Shown in pieces: positions 1 to 9,809 of a DNA stretch of 64,000 bases; position 1 is the stretch's first letter; each line of letters begins with the position of its first letter. Below the pieces are notes generated by a model. It was given only the letters and a program-made list of their open reading frames with translations. It searched no databases and was not told the origin of the DNA. The DNA is from Holophagales bacterium (GTDB lineage Bacteria; Acidobacteriota; Thermoanaerobaculia; Multivoradales; Multivoraceae): NCBI GenBank assembly GCA_009845425.1, contig VXZQ01000012.1, positions 372,001-436,000 of the forward strand, read 5' to 3'. Made by a program: the position numbers and the translations under genes.

Positions 1-1493
1 TGTGGCACGAGTCTTCCCGCGAGGCGCACTGGCGGAACCGGCCTGAGGGGATGCCCTTCTTCTCCGTGTTCAACTTCACCGTGACCCACGAGAGCCAGAT
101 CCGGCGCCGTCCCCACACTCCAGTCCACGATCCTGCCGGCGTTCGCGTGCCGGCGTACCACCCGGACACGCCCGAGGTGCGCCAGGACTGGGCGCAGTAC
201 TACGACAAGCTGACCGAGATGGACGTGCTCGTCGGGGAGCGGCTGGCGGAGCTCGAGGTGGCCGGCCTCGTGGACGACACGATCGTCTTCTACTGGGCAG
301 ATCACGGTCCCGGCCTGCCGCGCGGCAAACGCACGGCGCTTCAGACCGGTCTCCATGTGCCGCTCATCGTCTCGGTGCCGGAGAGGTACCGGCACCTGGC
401 GCCAGCGGACTACGAGGACGGCGGCAGCACGGACCGGCTGGTCGGGTTCATCGACTTCGCGCCGACCATGCTGAGCCTGGCCGGGATCGAACCGCCGCCG
501 CACCTCCAGGGGCGGGCCTTCCTGGGCGCCCACGAGGCGGAGCCGAACGAGTTCCTGTTCGGCTTCTCCGACCGCATGGACGAGCGCTACGACCTGGTGC
601 GGAGCGTCCGTGACAAGCGCTATCTCTACGCGCGCAACTTCCTGGTCGACCGGCCCTACGGCCAGCGTCTCTCCTACCAGATGGAGACGCCGACGACCCG
701 GGTCTGGCTGCGGCTGTTCCAGGAGGGCGAACTCAACGAGGCCCAGTCGGCCTTCTGGCGGGAGAAGCCGAGCGAGGAGCTCTACGACCTGGGGAACGAT
801 CCGGATCTCGTGAACAACCTCGCGGCGTCACGTGACCACGCGGCCGAAAGAGAGAGGCTGGCCGCGGCGTTACGGAGACAACTCCTGATCATCCGCGATC
901 TCAGTTTCCTGCCTGAAGGCGAGATGCACCGCCGGGCGGCGGACATGGGCGGCGTGCCCTGGACCTACGGGCAGGGCGGCTACCAGATCGAGCGGGTGCT
1001 GCCCGCGGCCGAACTCGCTACCGACCGGTCCCGGTGGGGGAGCGACGCGATCGAACGCTTGACCCGGATGCTCCGCGACCCGGACTCGGCGGTCCGCGCG
1101 TGGGCGGCGGTCGGGTTGCGCACCCGCGGCGAGGAGGCCGTGCGAGCGGCTGGCGCCGAGCTCCGGGCGGCGCTCGACGACCCGTCACCGCCGGTGCGTA
1201 TCTTCGCTGCCGAGGCTCTGGGACGCTTCGGCGAGGACACGGACCTTGCGCCTACGGTGGAGTTACTCCTGGGCTCAGCCTCCATCACGGAGAACGGTTT
1301 CTTCGACGCTCTGCTGGCCCTGAACGCTCTCGACTACCTTCCATCGGACGTGCTCGAGGGGCCGGACGCGCAGAACTGGCGCAACGGGCTGACCGGCCTG
1401 CCGAGTGAACTGGAAGGCCTCGACCGCCGCTTCCGCAACTACGTACCGCGGCTGCTCGAGGCGATCTGGCTCGACTTGGACCAGGCTCCCTGA
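1..1493 (+). CDS. Sulfatase with C-terminal HEAT-type repeats (5' truncated)
   Basis: The reading frame is open from the first bases of the window, so the true start lies upstream; the ATG at 51 is internal. The visible part is the C-terminal half of a type I sulfatase, which hydrolyses sulfate esters. The motif DHGPGLPRGKR (about 310-340) is the conserved metal-binding Asp-His followed by the basic segment, then a GLHVPLIV strand typical of the family. The active-site CxPxR motif that carries formylglycine would lie outside the window. From about base 1040 the protein changes to repeated helical pairs with a 'DPDSAVRAWAAVGL' style pattern, which look like HEAT repeats. The stop codon abuts the convergent gene that ends at 1494. 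Substrate unknown; exported location is typical of the family but its signal peptide is not visible. Confidence 0.9.
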   Translation, partial: WHESSREAHWRNRPEGMPFFSVFNFTVTHESQIRRRPHTPVHDPAGVRVPAYHPDTPEVRQDWAQYYDKLTEMDVLVGERLAELEVAGLVDDTIVFYWADHGPGLPRGKRTALQTGLHVPLIVSVPERYRHLAPADYEDGGSTDRLVGFIDFAPTMLSLAGIEPPPHLQGRAFLGAHEAEPNEFLFGFSDRMDERYDLVRSVRDKRYLYARNFLVDRPYGQRLSYQMETPTTRVWLRLFQEGELNEAQSAFWREKPSEELYDLGNDPDLVNNLAASRDHAAERERLAAALRRQLLIIRDLSFLPEGEMHRRAADMGGVPWTYGQGGYQIERVLPAAELATDRSRWGSDAIERLTRMLRDPDSAVRAWAAVGLRTRGEEAVRAAGAELRAALDDPSPPVRIFAAEALGRFGEDTDLAPTVELLLGSASITENGFFDALLALNALDYLPSDVLEGPDAQNWRNGLTGLPSELEGLDRRFRNYVPRLLEAIWLDLDQAP

Positions 1494-2948
1494 TCAGCCT
1501 TCGCTCGGCGTCTCCGGTGGCCAGCCGAACGGCAGGTCCTCCGGCACCACCTTGATCTCGGTCGAGAACTGGAACGGCGCCTCGCCGGGGCCGGGGAACT
1601 CGAACTCGAGGTAGAAGCCTGTCCAGCCGCGTTCCGGCGCGGAGACGGCGCCGACCCACCTGCCGTCCTCACCCGGTTCGACGGCGGTGCTGGTCCACGA
1701 CCGGCCGATCGTGTCGACCCGAAGGTCACGGGTTTCCGGGTTCGAGGCCTGCCACAGGAGAACCTGACTCGGCTCCATGTCGTTCGCCACCCAGGCAGTG
1801 ATCGCGCCGCCGCCCGCGTCGTCGGTCTCGATCGTCCAGTCGACGTCGGGGCGCTCCACGCCATCCAGAATGGCCTGGTAGAAGGCGAGGAAACCGACCG
1901 CCGCGTCGCTGCCGCCCAGGGAGTGTTCGGTGTTCGGCACGTAGCGCAGGTGCTTCTCGCCGAGCAGGTCGTCGAAGTAGAACTGGGCCGAGTCGGGCAG
2001 GAAGAACTGGTCGCCGGTCGCGTTGATCAGGTACTTCGGCATCGTGAGCTTGTCGAGGTGGTTGTAGGGCTCGACGATCTTCTGGAGTTCCAGGTACTCG
2101 GGAGTTCCGAACCAGTCCGTGATCCCCTCGTACACGTAGTCGCCGATCGCCGGCGCCCAGAAGCCGTAGGCCTTCCAGTGGTGCTCGAAGGAGGGCTCCA
2201 GGTTGAGGAGGTCGATCACGATCGGTGCGATCGCGACCACACGATCGTCCACCATCGCCGTGGTCCAGGTCGTCCAGCCGCGCTTGGAGCCGCCGGCGAC
2301 GACGAAGCTGCCCACGTCGTTCCCGCCGCCGTCCCCGGACGCCGCGAACGCGGTCATTGTGTCCATCGCTCGCACCGCGGCCTTGGTCATCGGTAGCCGG
2401 GCGAGCCAGATTGCGTCCTCGCCTCGAAGGAACTTGTCCCAGCCGTAGGCGATCAACTCGTCCTCGACCCGCTCTCCGTAGTCGTCGCCGACGAAGTTGA
2501 GCGGCTGGTTCGGCACCATCCGCAGTTCGGCCGTGAACGAACCGGTCGCGAGGGCCGGCTGGAGGGTGAGCGGATTGGCCTGTTCGGGCGGGTCGCCGCC
2601 GTTCCGGCCTCCCGAAATGTAGAGGAAGGCGTGGTCGCTTGAGACCTCGTCGGGCTCGACCACCATCAGCCAGTGGGTCCACAGCGGCCGGTCGACCTCG
2701 GCCTCGGTGAGCCAGGTCTGGCTCGTCATCTCGATGGTGTGCAGGGTGTAGCCGTCGCCGGCCTCGCTGTTCACGAGGGTCCAGGCGTAGGCGGGGTCGG
2801 GTGTGTAGACGTAGTCCCGGAGGATCTCGCTTGACCCGGGTTCAGGGGAGATGTCCGCATCGGTGGCCCCGGAATCTCCGCCGGCGGCACAACCGAGAAG
2901 CAGCAGTCCGATGGCCAGCAGGGTGAGCAGGTCGCGCGCTTTCTTCAT
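1494..2948 (-). CDS. PhoPQ-activated pathogenicity-related (PqaA-like) lipoprotein hydrolase
   Basis: 484 residues. The N-terminus is a lipoprotein signal (LLLLGC, Cys20), so the protein is probably anchored in the periplasm or outer membrane. The body matches the PqaA family of alpha/beta-hydrolase-like proteins: nucleophile elbow GGSKRGW (Ser221), acid in NATGDQFF (Asp313) and base in NTEHSLGG (His342), with the family segment HHWKAYGFWAP. The family is named from a Salmonella PhoPQ-regulated gene; its substrate is not established, so a peptidase or esterase role is inference. The start is supported by a strong Shine-Dalgarno AAGGAGG about 9 nt upstream of ATG. It lies 60 nt downstream of the racemase on the same strand and could be cotranscribed with it. 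Confidence 0.85.
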   Translation of the reverse strand: MKKARDLLTLLAIGLLLLGCAAGGDSGATDADISPEPGSSEILRDYVYTPDPAYAWTLVNSEAGDGYTLHTIEMTSQTWLTEAEVDRPLWTHWLMVVEPDEVSSDHAFLYISGGRNGGDPPEQANPLTLQPALATGSFTAELRMVPNQPLNFVGDDYGERVEDELIAYGWDKFLRGEDAIWLARLPMTKAAVRAMDTMTAFAASGDGGGNDVGSFVVAGGSKRGWTTWTTAMVDDRVVAIAPIVIDLLNLEPSFEHHWKAYGFWAPAIGDYVYEGITDWFGTPEYLELQKIVEPYNHLDKLTMPKYLINATGDQFFLPDSAQFYFDDLLGEKHLRYVPNTEHSLGGSDAAVGFLAFYQAILDGVERPDVDWTIETDDAGGGAITAWVANDMEPSQVLLWQASNPETRDLRVDTIGRSWTSTAVEPGEDGRWVGAVSAPERGWTGFYLEFEFPGPGEAPFQFSTEIKVVPEDLPFGWPPETPSEG

Positions 2949-3008
2949 GGTCTCAATCCTCCTTTAGCGTCCATGTAGGCCAGCCGACCCTTACGTGGTC
3001 GAGCAGCG

Positions 3009-4139
3009 TCAGATCGCCCCCGCCACCCGCATTGCATCGATTCTCTCGCTGCCGAACCCCCAGTCAGCGAGGACGGCGGCGCTGTGCTCCCCAGCCTTGG
3101 GCGGGGGACCCTGCACGGCGACCGGCGTGCGGCTGAAGCGTGGCGCCGGCGCCGGCTGGGCCACGCCGTCGACCTCGACGAAGGTCTGCCGGGACTGGTT
3201 GTGCGGATGCTCGATCGCCTCGCCGATGCGGAGCACCGGGGCGAAGCAGATGTCGCTGCCTTCCATGATCTCGCACCACTCGTCGCGCGTCTTCGTACGG
3301 AACACCTCGGCCAGCCTGGCCTTGAGCTCCGGCCAGCGGTCGCGATTCTGGAGGTGCCCTTCCCACTCCGCGCCGTCGAGGCCCGTCTTCTCGAGCAGCA
3401 GCGCGTAGAACTGGGGCTCGATCGAGCCGATGGAGACGTACTCGCCGTCCGCGCACTCGTACGTGTCGTAGAAGTGGGAGCCGCTGTCCAGCATGTTCGA
3501 GCCGCGGTCGTCCTTCCATACGCCGGCGCTGTGCATGCCGACGACGGCGGCCAGCAGCAGGGCCGAACCGTCGGTCATCGCGGCGTCGACGACCTGGCCC
3601 TTGCCGGACTTCTGAGCCTCCAGGAGGCCGGCCACCACGCCGAGGGCGAGCAGCATGCCGCCGCCGCCGAAGTCGCCGACCAGGTTGAGCGGCGGCACCG
3701 GCTTGCCGCCGTTGTTGCCGATCGAGTGTAAGACGCCCGACAGGGCGATGTAGTTGATGTCGTGTCCGGCGGCGTGCGCAATCGTCCCGTTCTGACCCCA
3801 GCCGGTCATGCGGCCGAAGACGAGCTTCGGATTCCGCTCCAGGCAGACGTCGGGGCCGAGTCCGAGCCGCTCCATGACCCCCGGGCGAAAACCCTCGATC
3901 AGGCCGTCGGCTTTCTCCACCATGTCGAGGACGGCGTTGACCGCCTCCGGCTGCTTGAGATCCATGGCGAGGGAACGGCGGCCGCGGTTCAGGACGTCGA
4001 ACTTCGAGCCTCGGCCCGCATAGGCCTTGCGATCGATGCGCACGACCTCGGCGCCGAGGTCGGACAGCACCATCGCGCAGAACGGGCCGGGTCCGATGCC
4101 GGCGATCTCGAGAATGCGGTAGCCGTCGAGTGGTCCCAT
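3009..4139 (-). CDS. Alpha-methylacyl-CoA racemase, class III CoA-transferase fold
   Basis: 376 residues. The opening [20 protein letters not shown] is typical of CaiB/BaiF family proteins. The catalytic set of the racemase branch is present at the numbering known from the Mycobacterium tuberculosis enzyme MCR: His126 in GHDINY, Asp156 in NLVGDFGGG and Glu241. That agreement favours 2-methylacyl-CoA epimerisation, used in branched-chain or sterol side-chain beta-oxidation, over a plain CoA transferase, which would need only the Asp. A GGAG Shine-Dalgarno lies about 8 nt before the ATG, and a TATACT hexamer lies about 45 nt upstream. Cytosolic. It is divergent from the LLM oxidoreductase; a shared lipid or isoprenoid pathway is possible but unproven. 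Confidence 0.9.
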   Translation of the reverse strand: MGPLDGYRILEIAGIGPGPFCAMVLSDLGAEVVRIDRKAYAGRGSKFDVLNRGRRSLAMDLKQPEAVNAVLDMVEKADGLIEGFRPGVMERLGLGPDVCLERNPKLVFGRMTGWGQNGTIAHAAGHDINYIALSGVLHSIGNNGGKPVPPLNLVGDFGGGGMLLALGVVAGLLEAQKSGKGQVVDAAMTDGSALLLAAVVGMHSAGVWKDDRGSNMLDSGSHFYDTYECADGEYVSIGSIEPQFYALLLEKTGLDGAEWEGHLQNRDRWPELKARLAEVFRTKTRDEWCEIMEGSDICFAPVLRIGEAIEHPHNQSRQTFVEVDGVAQPAPAPRFSRTPVAVQGPPPKAGEHSAAVLADWGFGSERIDAMRVAGAI

Positions 4140-4183
4140 GATCGGTATCTCCAGGTGCGGGTTGGCTCGGGAGCGGGCCGGTC

Positions 4184-4221
4184 AGTATAGGAGACGCGGC
4201 CGCTCGCACCTGCCGTACAAT
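4184..4221. promoter_or_regulatory. Candidate divergent -10 elements between racemase and LLM gene
   Basis: The 136-bp divergent region holds TATACT on the minus strand (4189 to 4184), about 45 nt before the racemase ATG, and TACAAT on the plus strand (4216-4221), about 55 nt before the LLM gene. Neither has a recognisable -35 box at 16-18 nt, so these are candidates only. Confidence 0.3.
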
Positions 4222-4275
4222 CCGGTCGCTTCAGACCCGCGGATTCAGCCGGCCGCGCCCCTGAGGGGACGCGCC

Positions 4276-5250
4276 ATGGGAGAGCCTCCAACCATGCAGC
4301 GATACGGAATGACGATCCCGTTCGGCCTCCCGCTGGCCGAGCAGGAGGATCTGATCAAGGAGATGGTCGACCTCGGCTACACGGACTTCTGGTCGTCCGA
4401 GTCGAACGGCAGCGATGGGTTCACGCCGCTCGTCCAGGCCTCGATCTGGGCGCCGACCGCCCGACTGGGCATTGCGATCATCCCCGCGTACACGCGCGGC
4501 CCGGCCCTGATGGCCCAGACCGTCGGCGCGATGGCCGAGGCGGCGCCGGGACGCTTCGTCATGGGAATCGGCACCTCGTCGAACGTGATCGTCGAGCAGT
4601 GGAACGACATCCCGTTCGAGCGCCCGTACTACAAGACGCGGGACATGGTGCGTTTCCTCAAGAAGGCGCTGACCGGCGACCGGATCGACGAGGAGTTCGA
4701 GACCTTCAACGTGCGCGGATTCCGCATGGGTCGGCCGCTGAAGGAGTGCCCGCCGATCCTGGTGGCGGCGCTGCGCCAGGGCATGCTGCGGATGGCCGGC
4801 CGCGAAGGCGACGGCGCGATCCTCAACTGGCTGTCGCCCGACGACGTGAAGACGGTCGTCCCCTACGTCCACGAGGCCGGCCCCGGCAAGGAGATCGCGG
4901 CCCGGATCTTCGTCATCGCCACCGAGGACAAGGGCGTGATCGACTTCGTCGGGAAGCGCTCGATGGCCGCCTACCTGAACGTCCCCGTCTACGCCGCCTT
5001 CCACGACTGGCTCGGCCGCCGGGACGTCCTGGGCCCCATGTGGGACGCCTGGGCCGCCGGCGACCGCAAGAAGGCGCTCGAGGTCATCCCGGAGGAGGCG
5101 TTGCGCGACATCCTGATCATCGGCTCCCCGGGCAAGTGCCGCGAGCGGATCCAGGAGTACATCGAGGCGGGAGTCCACACGCCGGCGATTCAGATCATGC
5201 ATCCGGGGGACGATCTGCGGGAGACGATCCGCGCGCTGGCGCCGGGTTAG
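4276..5250 (+). CDS. LLM-class (luciferase-like) flavin or F420-dependent oxidoreductase
   Basis: About 324 residues of the luciferase-like TIM-barrel family. Family features include LVDLGYTDFWSSES near the N-terminus, the strand RLGIAIIPAYTRGP, GRFVMGIGTSS, and the C-terminal SPGKCRERIQEYIEAGV segment seen in F420-type members. These enzymes transfer hydride between F420 or FMN and an organic substrate in the cytosol; the cofactor and substrate cannot be read here. The start is placed at ATG 4276, preceded by GAGGGGAC; ATG 4294, giving MQRYGMTIPFG, is an equally plausible start. The frame is open further upstream, but that segment overlaps the divergent racemase promoter. Next to racemase, VOC and SDR genes, it may act in lipid or xenobiotic turnover (inference). 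Confidence 0.85.
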   Translation: MGEPPTMQRYGMTIPFGLPLAEQEDLIKEMVDLGYTDFWSSESNGSDGFTPLVQASIWAPTARLGIAIIPAYTRGPALMAQTVGAMAEAAPGRFVMGIGTSSNVIVEQWNDIPFERPYYKTRDMVRFLKKALTGDRIDEEFETFNVRGFRMGRPLKECPPILVAALRQGMLRMAGREGDGAILNWLSPDDVKTVVPYVHEAGPGKEIAARIFVIATEDKGVIDFVGKRSMAAYLNVPVYAAFHDWLGRRDVLGPMWDAWAAGDRKKALEVIPEEALRDILIIGSPGKCRERIQEYIEAGVHTPAIQIMHPGDDLRETIRALAPG

Positions 5251-5359
5251 GTCCTCTCACCTTGTCGGGTCTTCCCGCCCTTGACGTAAGCTCGCCGCCG
5301 CCCCGCGGCCGGACGGGTGTGCGTCATACCCGCGCCGGCCTGACCCAAGGAGAACATCC

Positions 5360-5779
5360 ATGGCACTCAGCACCTACCTGACCTTCGGCGGCAACTGCCG
5401 CGAGGCGTTCGACTTCTACCGGTCCGTCTTCGGCGGTGAGTTTTCCGACTACAACACGTTCGGCGAGGGCCCGGAGGGGTTGCCGCTCGCCGAGGGCCAG
5501 GAGGACCAGATCATGCATGTGTCCCTGCCGGTCGGCGACAGCGTGCTGATGGGCAGCGACAGCACCACGTTCGGGCCGCCGCTCGAGGTCGGCAACAACT
5601 TCTCGATCTCGGTCGAGGCCGAGAGCCGGGAACACGCGGACGAACTGCAGGCGAAGCTGTCGGATGGCGGCGCGGTGACGCTGCCGATGGAGGAACAGTT
5701 CTGGGGCGCGTACTTCGGCATGTGCGTCGACCGCTACGGCGTCAACTGGATGCTGGTGTACGCACCGCCGCAGGAGTAG
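5360..5779 (+). CDS. VOC-superfamily protein, PhnB-like
   Basis: 139 residues. The N-terminal YLTFGGNCREAFDFYRSVFG and the C-terminal WGAYFGMCVDRYGVNWML are hallmarks of the PhnB / glyoxalase-bleomycin resistance (VOC) fold. PhnB-like members are small cytosolic dimers, often of unknown function despite an old 'demethylubiquinone methyltransferase' label. The usual metal-binding His is not evident near the N-terminus, so metal catalysis is uncertain. The start has an excellent Shine-Dalgarno, AAGGAGAAC, just before ATG. It lies 109 nt after the LLM gene and 52 nt before the SDR gene on the same strand. No specific role can be assigned. Confidence 0.85.
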   Translation: MALSTYLTFGGNCREAFDFYRSVFGGEFSDYNTFGEGPEGLPLAEGQEDQIMHVSLPVGDSVLMGSDSTTFGPPLEVGNNFSISVEAESREHADELQAKLSDGGAVTLPMEEQFWGAYFGMCVDRYGVNWMLVYAPPQE

Positions 5780-5831
5780 CAGGGGAAGCCCTGGCTTCCA
5801 CTGCCGGGGGGTCCAACGAGGAGCCATCACG

Positions 5832-6935
5832 ATGACCGCGATCTCTCCCAACGACGGCCCGGTTGCCGTCACTGGTGTCTCCGGGTTCACCGGCGGCCAC
5901 ATGGTGCGTGAACTCGTGCTTCACGGGTACCAGGTACGAGCATGCCTCCGGGACGCCTCCTCCTGGCGCGGTCGGGACTGCGTGGAGTACCTGAACCGGC
6001 TGCCGAACGTCGAGATCGTGGACGGCTGCGACCTGTTCGTGCCCGGCTCCTACGACGAGGCGTTCGCGGGATGCTCGGGCGTGTTCCACGTCGCCGCGGT
6101 GCTCGGCAACTCGGCCGACGGCAAGTCCCAGCCTCTCGGCTCCGGCAATGTCTCGACGGACGTCTACGAGGGCGGCATGGCCGGGACGCGGAACGTGATC
6201 GACGCGGTGAACCGGAGCGGCAGCGTGAAGCGGGTCGTCTACACGAGTTCCCTGGCGGCGGTCGCGGGCCTGGGGGCGCCGGCGATGCCTCCGGGCTACG
6301 CGTGGACGGAGAAGGACTGGGCTTCCGGCAACTTCCCGGAGGAAGTCTGGAACCACCCGCGGATGTCCTATGCCCGGAGCAAGGTGGACACGGAGCATCT
6401 GCTGAACCAGGCCGCGGGCGACAGTGGCGGCCGCTGGGACGTGGTCACGATGAACCCGGCGATGATCTGCGGCCCCATCCTGTTCAGGGCCCAGGTCGGC
6501 CAGTGGATCGAGCAGATCGGCCGGCTGGCCGCGGGGCTCGAGCCCTCATGGCCGACGCCGTACGACATGTACTACAACATCATCGACGTGCGCGACCTGG
6601 TGAAGGCGGAGCGGCTGGCGGCGGAGTCGGATGTCGACCACCGGGCCACCAACGGCGGCAGCCGCTACATCCTCCACGGCAGCGGCGGGCGTTCGGCGCT
6701 GCGATTCGGCACCGAGGTCGCCGACATCATCCGGGAAGCCTTTCCGTCCTTCGTCGTTGGCGAGGCCCCGGTTCCGGAGGACGGCGGACCGCCGCCTCCC
6801 GCGGCGATCAACCACAGCCGCAAAGCGGAGTCGGTGCTGGGCGCCACCCTCCGACCGGTCGAGGACACGATCCGGGACGTCGTGGAGACGTCGGTCGAGC
6901 TGGGCATCATCGAGCCGCGGTTGCGGGGGACCTGA
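5832..6935 (+). CDS. Extended SDR, NAD-dependent epimerase / dihydroflavonol reductase-like
   Basis: 367 residues. The nucleotide-binding motif GVSGFTG (residues 15-21) is the GxxGxxG signature of extended short-chain dehydrogenases. The catalytic Tyr180 and Lys184 lie in SYARSKVD, with the catalytic Ser in VYTSSLAAV (about 139-140). The layout resembles dihydroflavonol-4-reductase or 3-beta-hydroxysteroid dehydrogenase-like members that reduce or oxidise hydroxyl groups with NAD(P). GAGGAG precedes the ATG by about 8 nt. It ends 23 nt before the first PQQ-like gene, so it may head a transcription unit running to 13599. Substrate unknown. Confidence 0.85.
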   Translation: MTAISPNDGPVAVTGVSGFTGGHMVRELVLHGYQVRACLRDASSWRGRDCVEYLNRLPNVEIVDGCDLFVPGSYDEAFAGCSGVFHVAAVLGNSADGKSQPLGSGNVSTDVYEGGMAGTRNVIDAVNRSGSVKRVVYTSSLAAVAGLGAPAMPPGYAWTEKDWASGNFPEEVWNHPRMSYARSKVDTEHLLNQAAGDSGGRWDVVTMNPAMICGPILFRAQVGQWIEQIGRLAAGLEPSWPTPYDMYYNIIDVRDLVKAERLAAESDVDHRATNGGSRYILHGSGGRSALRFGTEVADIIREAFPSFVVGEAPVPEDGGPPPPAAINHSRKAESVLGATLRPVEDTIRDVVETSVELGIIEPRLRGT

Positions 6936-6958
6936 GCGCGGCTCCGGGACTCTGGTCA

Positions 6959-8326
6959 GTGAGGGCTCTCCTCGGCGTCGCCATCCTGGCCGTGGCGGGG
7001 GGCGGTGCGCTCCGGGCCGACGATCCGAATCCGGGGCGCAACCGGGTAGTGACGGCGGAGAACCTGCCCGCAAGCTGGGACGTCGCCTCCGGAGAAGGCG
7101 TCTTGTGGTCGGCCGAACTCGGTACGGTGACCTACGGTGGCCCGACGATCGCTGGCGATCTGGTCGTCGTCGGCACGAACAACGAGCGGCCCCGCGATCC
7201 GGCGGTGGTCGGAGACCGCGGAGTGGTCATGGCCTTCGACCGCCGCAACGGCAGCTTCCGCTGGCAGATCACCCACGAGAAGCTCCCGACCGGGGACGTG
7301 AACGACTGGCCGCTCCAGGGTGTGTGCTCGACACCGTCGTTCGACGGCGAGCGGCTGTACTACGTCTCGAACCGCGGAGAGCTCGTCGTCGCGGATCTCG
7401 ACGGCGTTGTCGACTGGTCGTTCGACATGGTCGGCGAGTGGGGCGTCTTCCCCAAGCACATGGCGGCCTCGACCCCGCTGGTGGTTGGCGAACTCGTCTT
7501 CGTGGCGACCAGCAACGGCGTCACGGACGACGGGCGGGTGCCGGCGCCGGGAGCGCCCAGCTTCGCTGCCTTCGAGCGGGCGACGGGCCGGCCGGTGTGG
7601 CGAGACGGGAGCCCCGGCGCCGGGCTGATCGACGGCCAGTGGGGGAGCCCATCCCATGGGCACGCCGGCGGCAGGGCGCAGATCGTCTTCCCGGCCGGGG
7701 ATGGCTGGCTCTACGCCTTCGAACCGGCGACAGGACGCGCGCTCTGGCGGTTCGACGGCAACTCGGCGCTCGCCGCCGACGAACTGGAACGAATCGAGTC
7801 GCGGCATGTCTTCGTGGCCACGCCGGTGTTCCTCGAAGACACCGTCTACGTCGCGGCTGGTCGGGACCCGGAGGCGTCGCTCCGGGCCGGCGTCCTGTGG
7901 GCCGTCGACGCCCGACGCAGCGGCGACGTGACGGCGAGCGGGACACGGTGGCGGTTCCAGGATCCGGACTTCGGCCGCGCGATCGCCACCGTGGCGGTGG
8001 ATGGCGGCGTCGTGTACGCGGCGGATCTGAACGGCTTCCTGTTCGCGCTGGACGCGGAGGGCGGCGAGAAACTCTGGGTCTACGACGCGCTGGCACCGTT
8101 CTGGAGTTCGCCCCTGGTCGCCGACGGGAAGGTCTACGCTGCGGACACGGAGGGCGATGTCGCGGTGCTGAGGCATGGCGGAACGCTCGAGGTTCTGGCC
8201 GAAATCCCGATGCCGCGGCCGGTGTACACTTCGCCGTCCACGGATGGCTCGGTCGTCTACCTGGCGACCAGCGAAACACTGTACGCGCTGGTTGCCCGGG
8301 CATCGGGCGGCGGCGCGGACGCCTGA
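6959..8326 (+). CDS. Secreted PQQ-like beta-propeller protein A
   Basis: About 455 residues from a GTG start at 6959, chosen because a Sec signal peptide (MRALLGVAILAVAGGGALRA) begins there; the open frame upstream overlaps the SDR gene. Repeated blade motifs of the form 'A(L/F)D..TG...W' recur, for example AFDRRNGSFRWQ, AFEPATGRALWRF and ALDAEGGEKLWVY, as in PQQ-like or BamB-like propellers. No catalytic residues of quinoprotein dehydrogenases are evident, so binding of PQQ is not implied. It is clearly paralogous to the next gene: both carry NDWPLQG(V/I)CSTP and a GDGWLY segment. Probably periplasmic. Function unknown; see the cluster finding. Confidence 0.82.
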   Translation: MRALLGVAILAVAGGGALRADDPNPGRNRVVTAENLPASWDVASGEGVLWSAELGTVTYGGPTIAGDLVVVGTNNERPRDPAVVGDRGVVMAFDRRNGSFRWQITHEKLPTGDVNDWPLQGVCSTPSFDGERLYYVSNRGELVVADLDGVVDWSFDMVGEWGVFPKHMAASTPLVVGELVFVATSNGVTDDGRVPAPGAPSFAAFERATGRPVWRDGSPGAGLIDGQWGSPSHGHAGGRAQIVFPAGDGWLYAFEPATGRALWRFDGNSALAADELERIESRHVFVATPVFLEDTVYVAAGRDPEASLRAGVLWAVDARRSGDVTASGTRWRFQDPDFGRAIATVAVDGGVVYAADLNGFLFALDAEGGEKLWVYDALAPFWSSPLVADGKVYAADTEGDVAVLRHGGTLEVLAEIPMPRPVYTSPSTDGSVVYLATSETLYALVARASGGGADA

Positions 8327-8345
8327 CAGCGACGGACCGAAGCTC

Positions 8346-9785
8346 ATGAAGATCCGAATCTCCTTTTCCCTCCGACTCGCCCTGGCGGCCATGATCGGGA
8401 CCGCCGCGGTCGCGGCGGCCAACGAGCCGCCGGCGATGTTCGGCAACACGCCGGCCCGGAACATGGTGTCCGGCGCCAGGAACCTGCCTACCGAGTGGGA
8501 CGTGCGATCCGGCGAGAACATCGTCTGGCGCGCCAAGGTCGGTTCGCAGACCTACGCCGGACCGGTGATCCACGGCGGCCGGGTGTACGCCGGCACGAAC
8601 AACGAAGGGCTCCGCCGTCCGGGTATCGAGGGCGACAAGGGAGTCCTGATCGCGCTCGACAAGGACACGGGCGCTCTTCTGTGGCAGGCCACCCACGACA
8701 AGCTGGGGGCCGGGCGGGTCAACGACTGGCCGCTCCAGGGCATCTGCTCGACTCCGTACGTGGAGGACGAACGGGTCTACTACGTGTCCAACCGCGCGAC
8801 GGTCGTGGCCGTCGACGTGGACGGCTTCCGGGACGGCGTGAACGACGGCGTGACGGACGAGCAGTACAAGCAGGAGCTCGATGCCGACATCGTGTGGGAG
8901 TACGACATGATCGGCGAACTCGACGTGTTCCCGCACAACCTGGCTGCCGGATCGCCCCTGGTCGTCGGCGACCTCCTGTTCACCGTCACCGGCGCCGGCG
9001 TGGACGAGGGACACATCAACCTGCCCTCGCCGGCTTCGCCGGCCTTCATCGCGCTGAACAAGAACACGGGCGAGCTGGTCTGGGAGAGCCTGGACAGCAG
9101 CGATGCGGTCCTGCACGGTTCGTGGTCGAACCCGGCGTACGGTGTGATCGACGGTCAGCCGCAGATCGCGTTCCCGGGCGGCGACGGCTGGCTCTACACC
9201 TACGAACCGGCAACCGGCAACCTGCTGTGGAAGTTCGATCTGAACCCCAAGGACTCGATCTGGGAACTCGGCGGCGCCGGCACCCGCAACAACATCATCT
9301 CGACGCCGGTGTTCTACAGCAACCGCTTCTACCTCGGTGTCGGCCAGGACCCCGAGCACGGGGAAGGGCCCGGCCACTTCTACGCCATGGACGCCAACGT
9401 CGAAGGCGACGCGACCGACAGCGCCGCGCTCTGGCACTTCGGCGGGGAGGACTTCAACCGGACGATCTCGACCGCGGCGATCTCCGACGGCCTGCTCTAC
9501 ATCCCGGATCTGAGCGGCTTCCTCTACGTGCTGGACGTGGAGACCGGAGAGCACCTCTGGACCCATGACACCTTCGCCGCGGTCTGGGGTTCGGCCTTCG
9601 TGGCGGACGGCAAGGTCTACCTCGGGGATGAGGACGGCGACATCGTGGTTCTCGAGGCCGGCCGCGAGGAGAAGGTGATCGCCGAGCACAACATGGGCTC
9701 GGCCGTTTACACGACGCCGGTCGCGGAGGACGGGAGAATCTACGTGGCGACACGCTCGGACGTGTTCGCCATCGGTTCCGACTAA
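8346..9785 (+). CDS. Secreted PQQ-like beta-propeller protein B (paralogue of A)
   Basis: About 479 residues from ATG 8346, beginning with a Sec signal peptide that ends near AAVAAA-NEPP. The propeller blades are regular: ALDKDTGALLWQ, ALNKNTGELVWE, YEPATGNLLWKF and VLDVETGEHLWTH. Relative to protein A it has an extra segment after YYVSNRATVVAVDVDG that enlarges one blade. The shared NDWPLQGICSTP and GDGWLYTYEPATG segments show that A and B arose by tandem duplication. The gene follows A by 19 nt and precedes the alcohol dehydrogenase by 24 nt. A periplasmic scaffold, sensor or redox-partner role is possible; none is demonstrated by sequence. Confidence 0.83.
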   Translation: MKIRISFSLRLALAAMIGTAAVAAANEPPAMFGNTPARNMVSGARNLPTEWDVRSGENIVWRAKVGSQTYAGPVIHGGRVYAGTNNEGLRRPGIEGDKGVLIALDKDTGALLWQATHDKLGAGRVNDWPLQGICSTPYVEDERVYYVSNRATVVAVDVDGFRDGVNDGVTDEQYKQELDADIVWEYDMIGELDVFPHNLAAGSPLVVGDLLFTVTGAGVDEGHINLPSPASPAFIALNKNTGELVWESLDSSDAVLHGSWSNPAYGVIDGQPQIAFPGGDGWLYTYEPATGNLLWKFDLNPKDSIWELGGAGTRNNIISTPVFYSNRFYLGVGQDPEHGEGPGHFYAMDANVEGDATDSAALWHFGGEDFNRTISTAAISDGLLYIPDLSGFLYVLDVETGEHLWTHDTFAAVWGSAFVADGKVYLGDEDGDIVVLEAGREEKVIAEHNMGSAVYTTPVAEDGRIYVATRSDVFAIGSD

Positions 9786-9809
9786 GGCGCTTCGCGCTCT
9801 GCCGGGGCG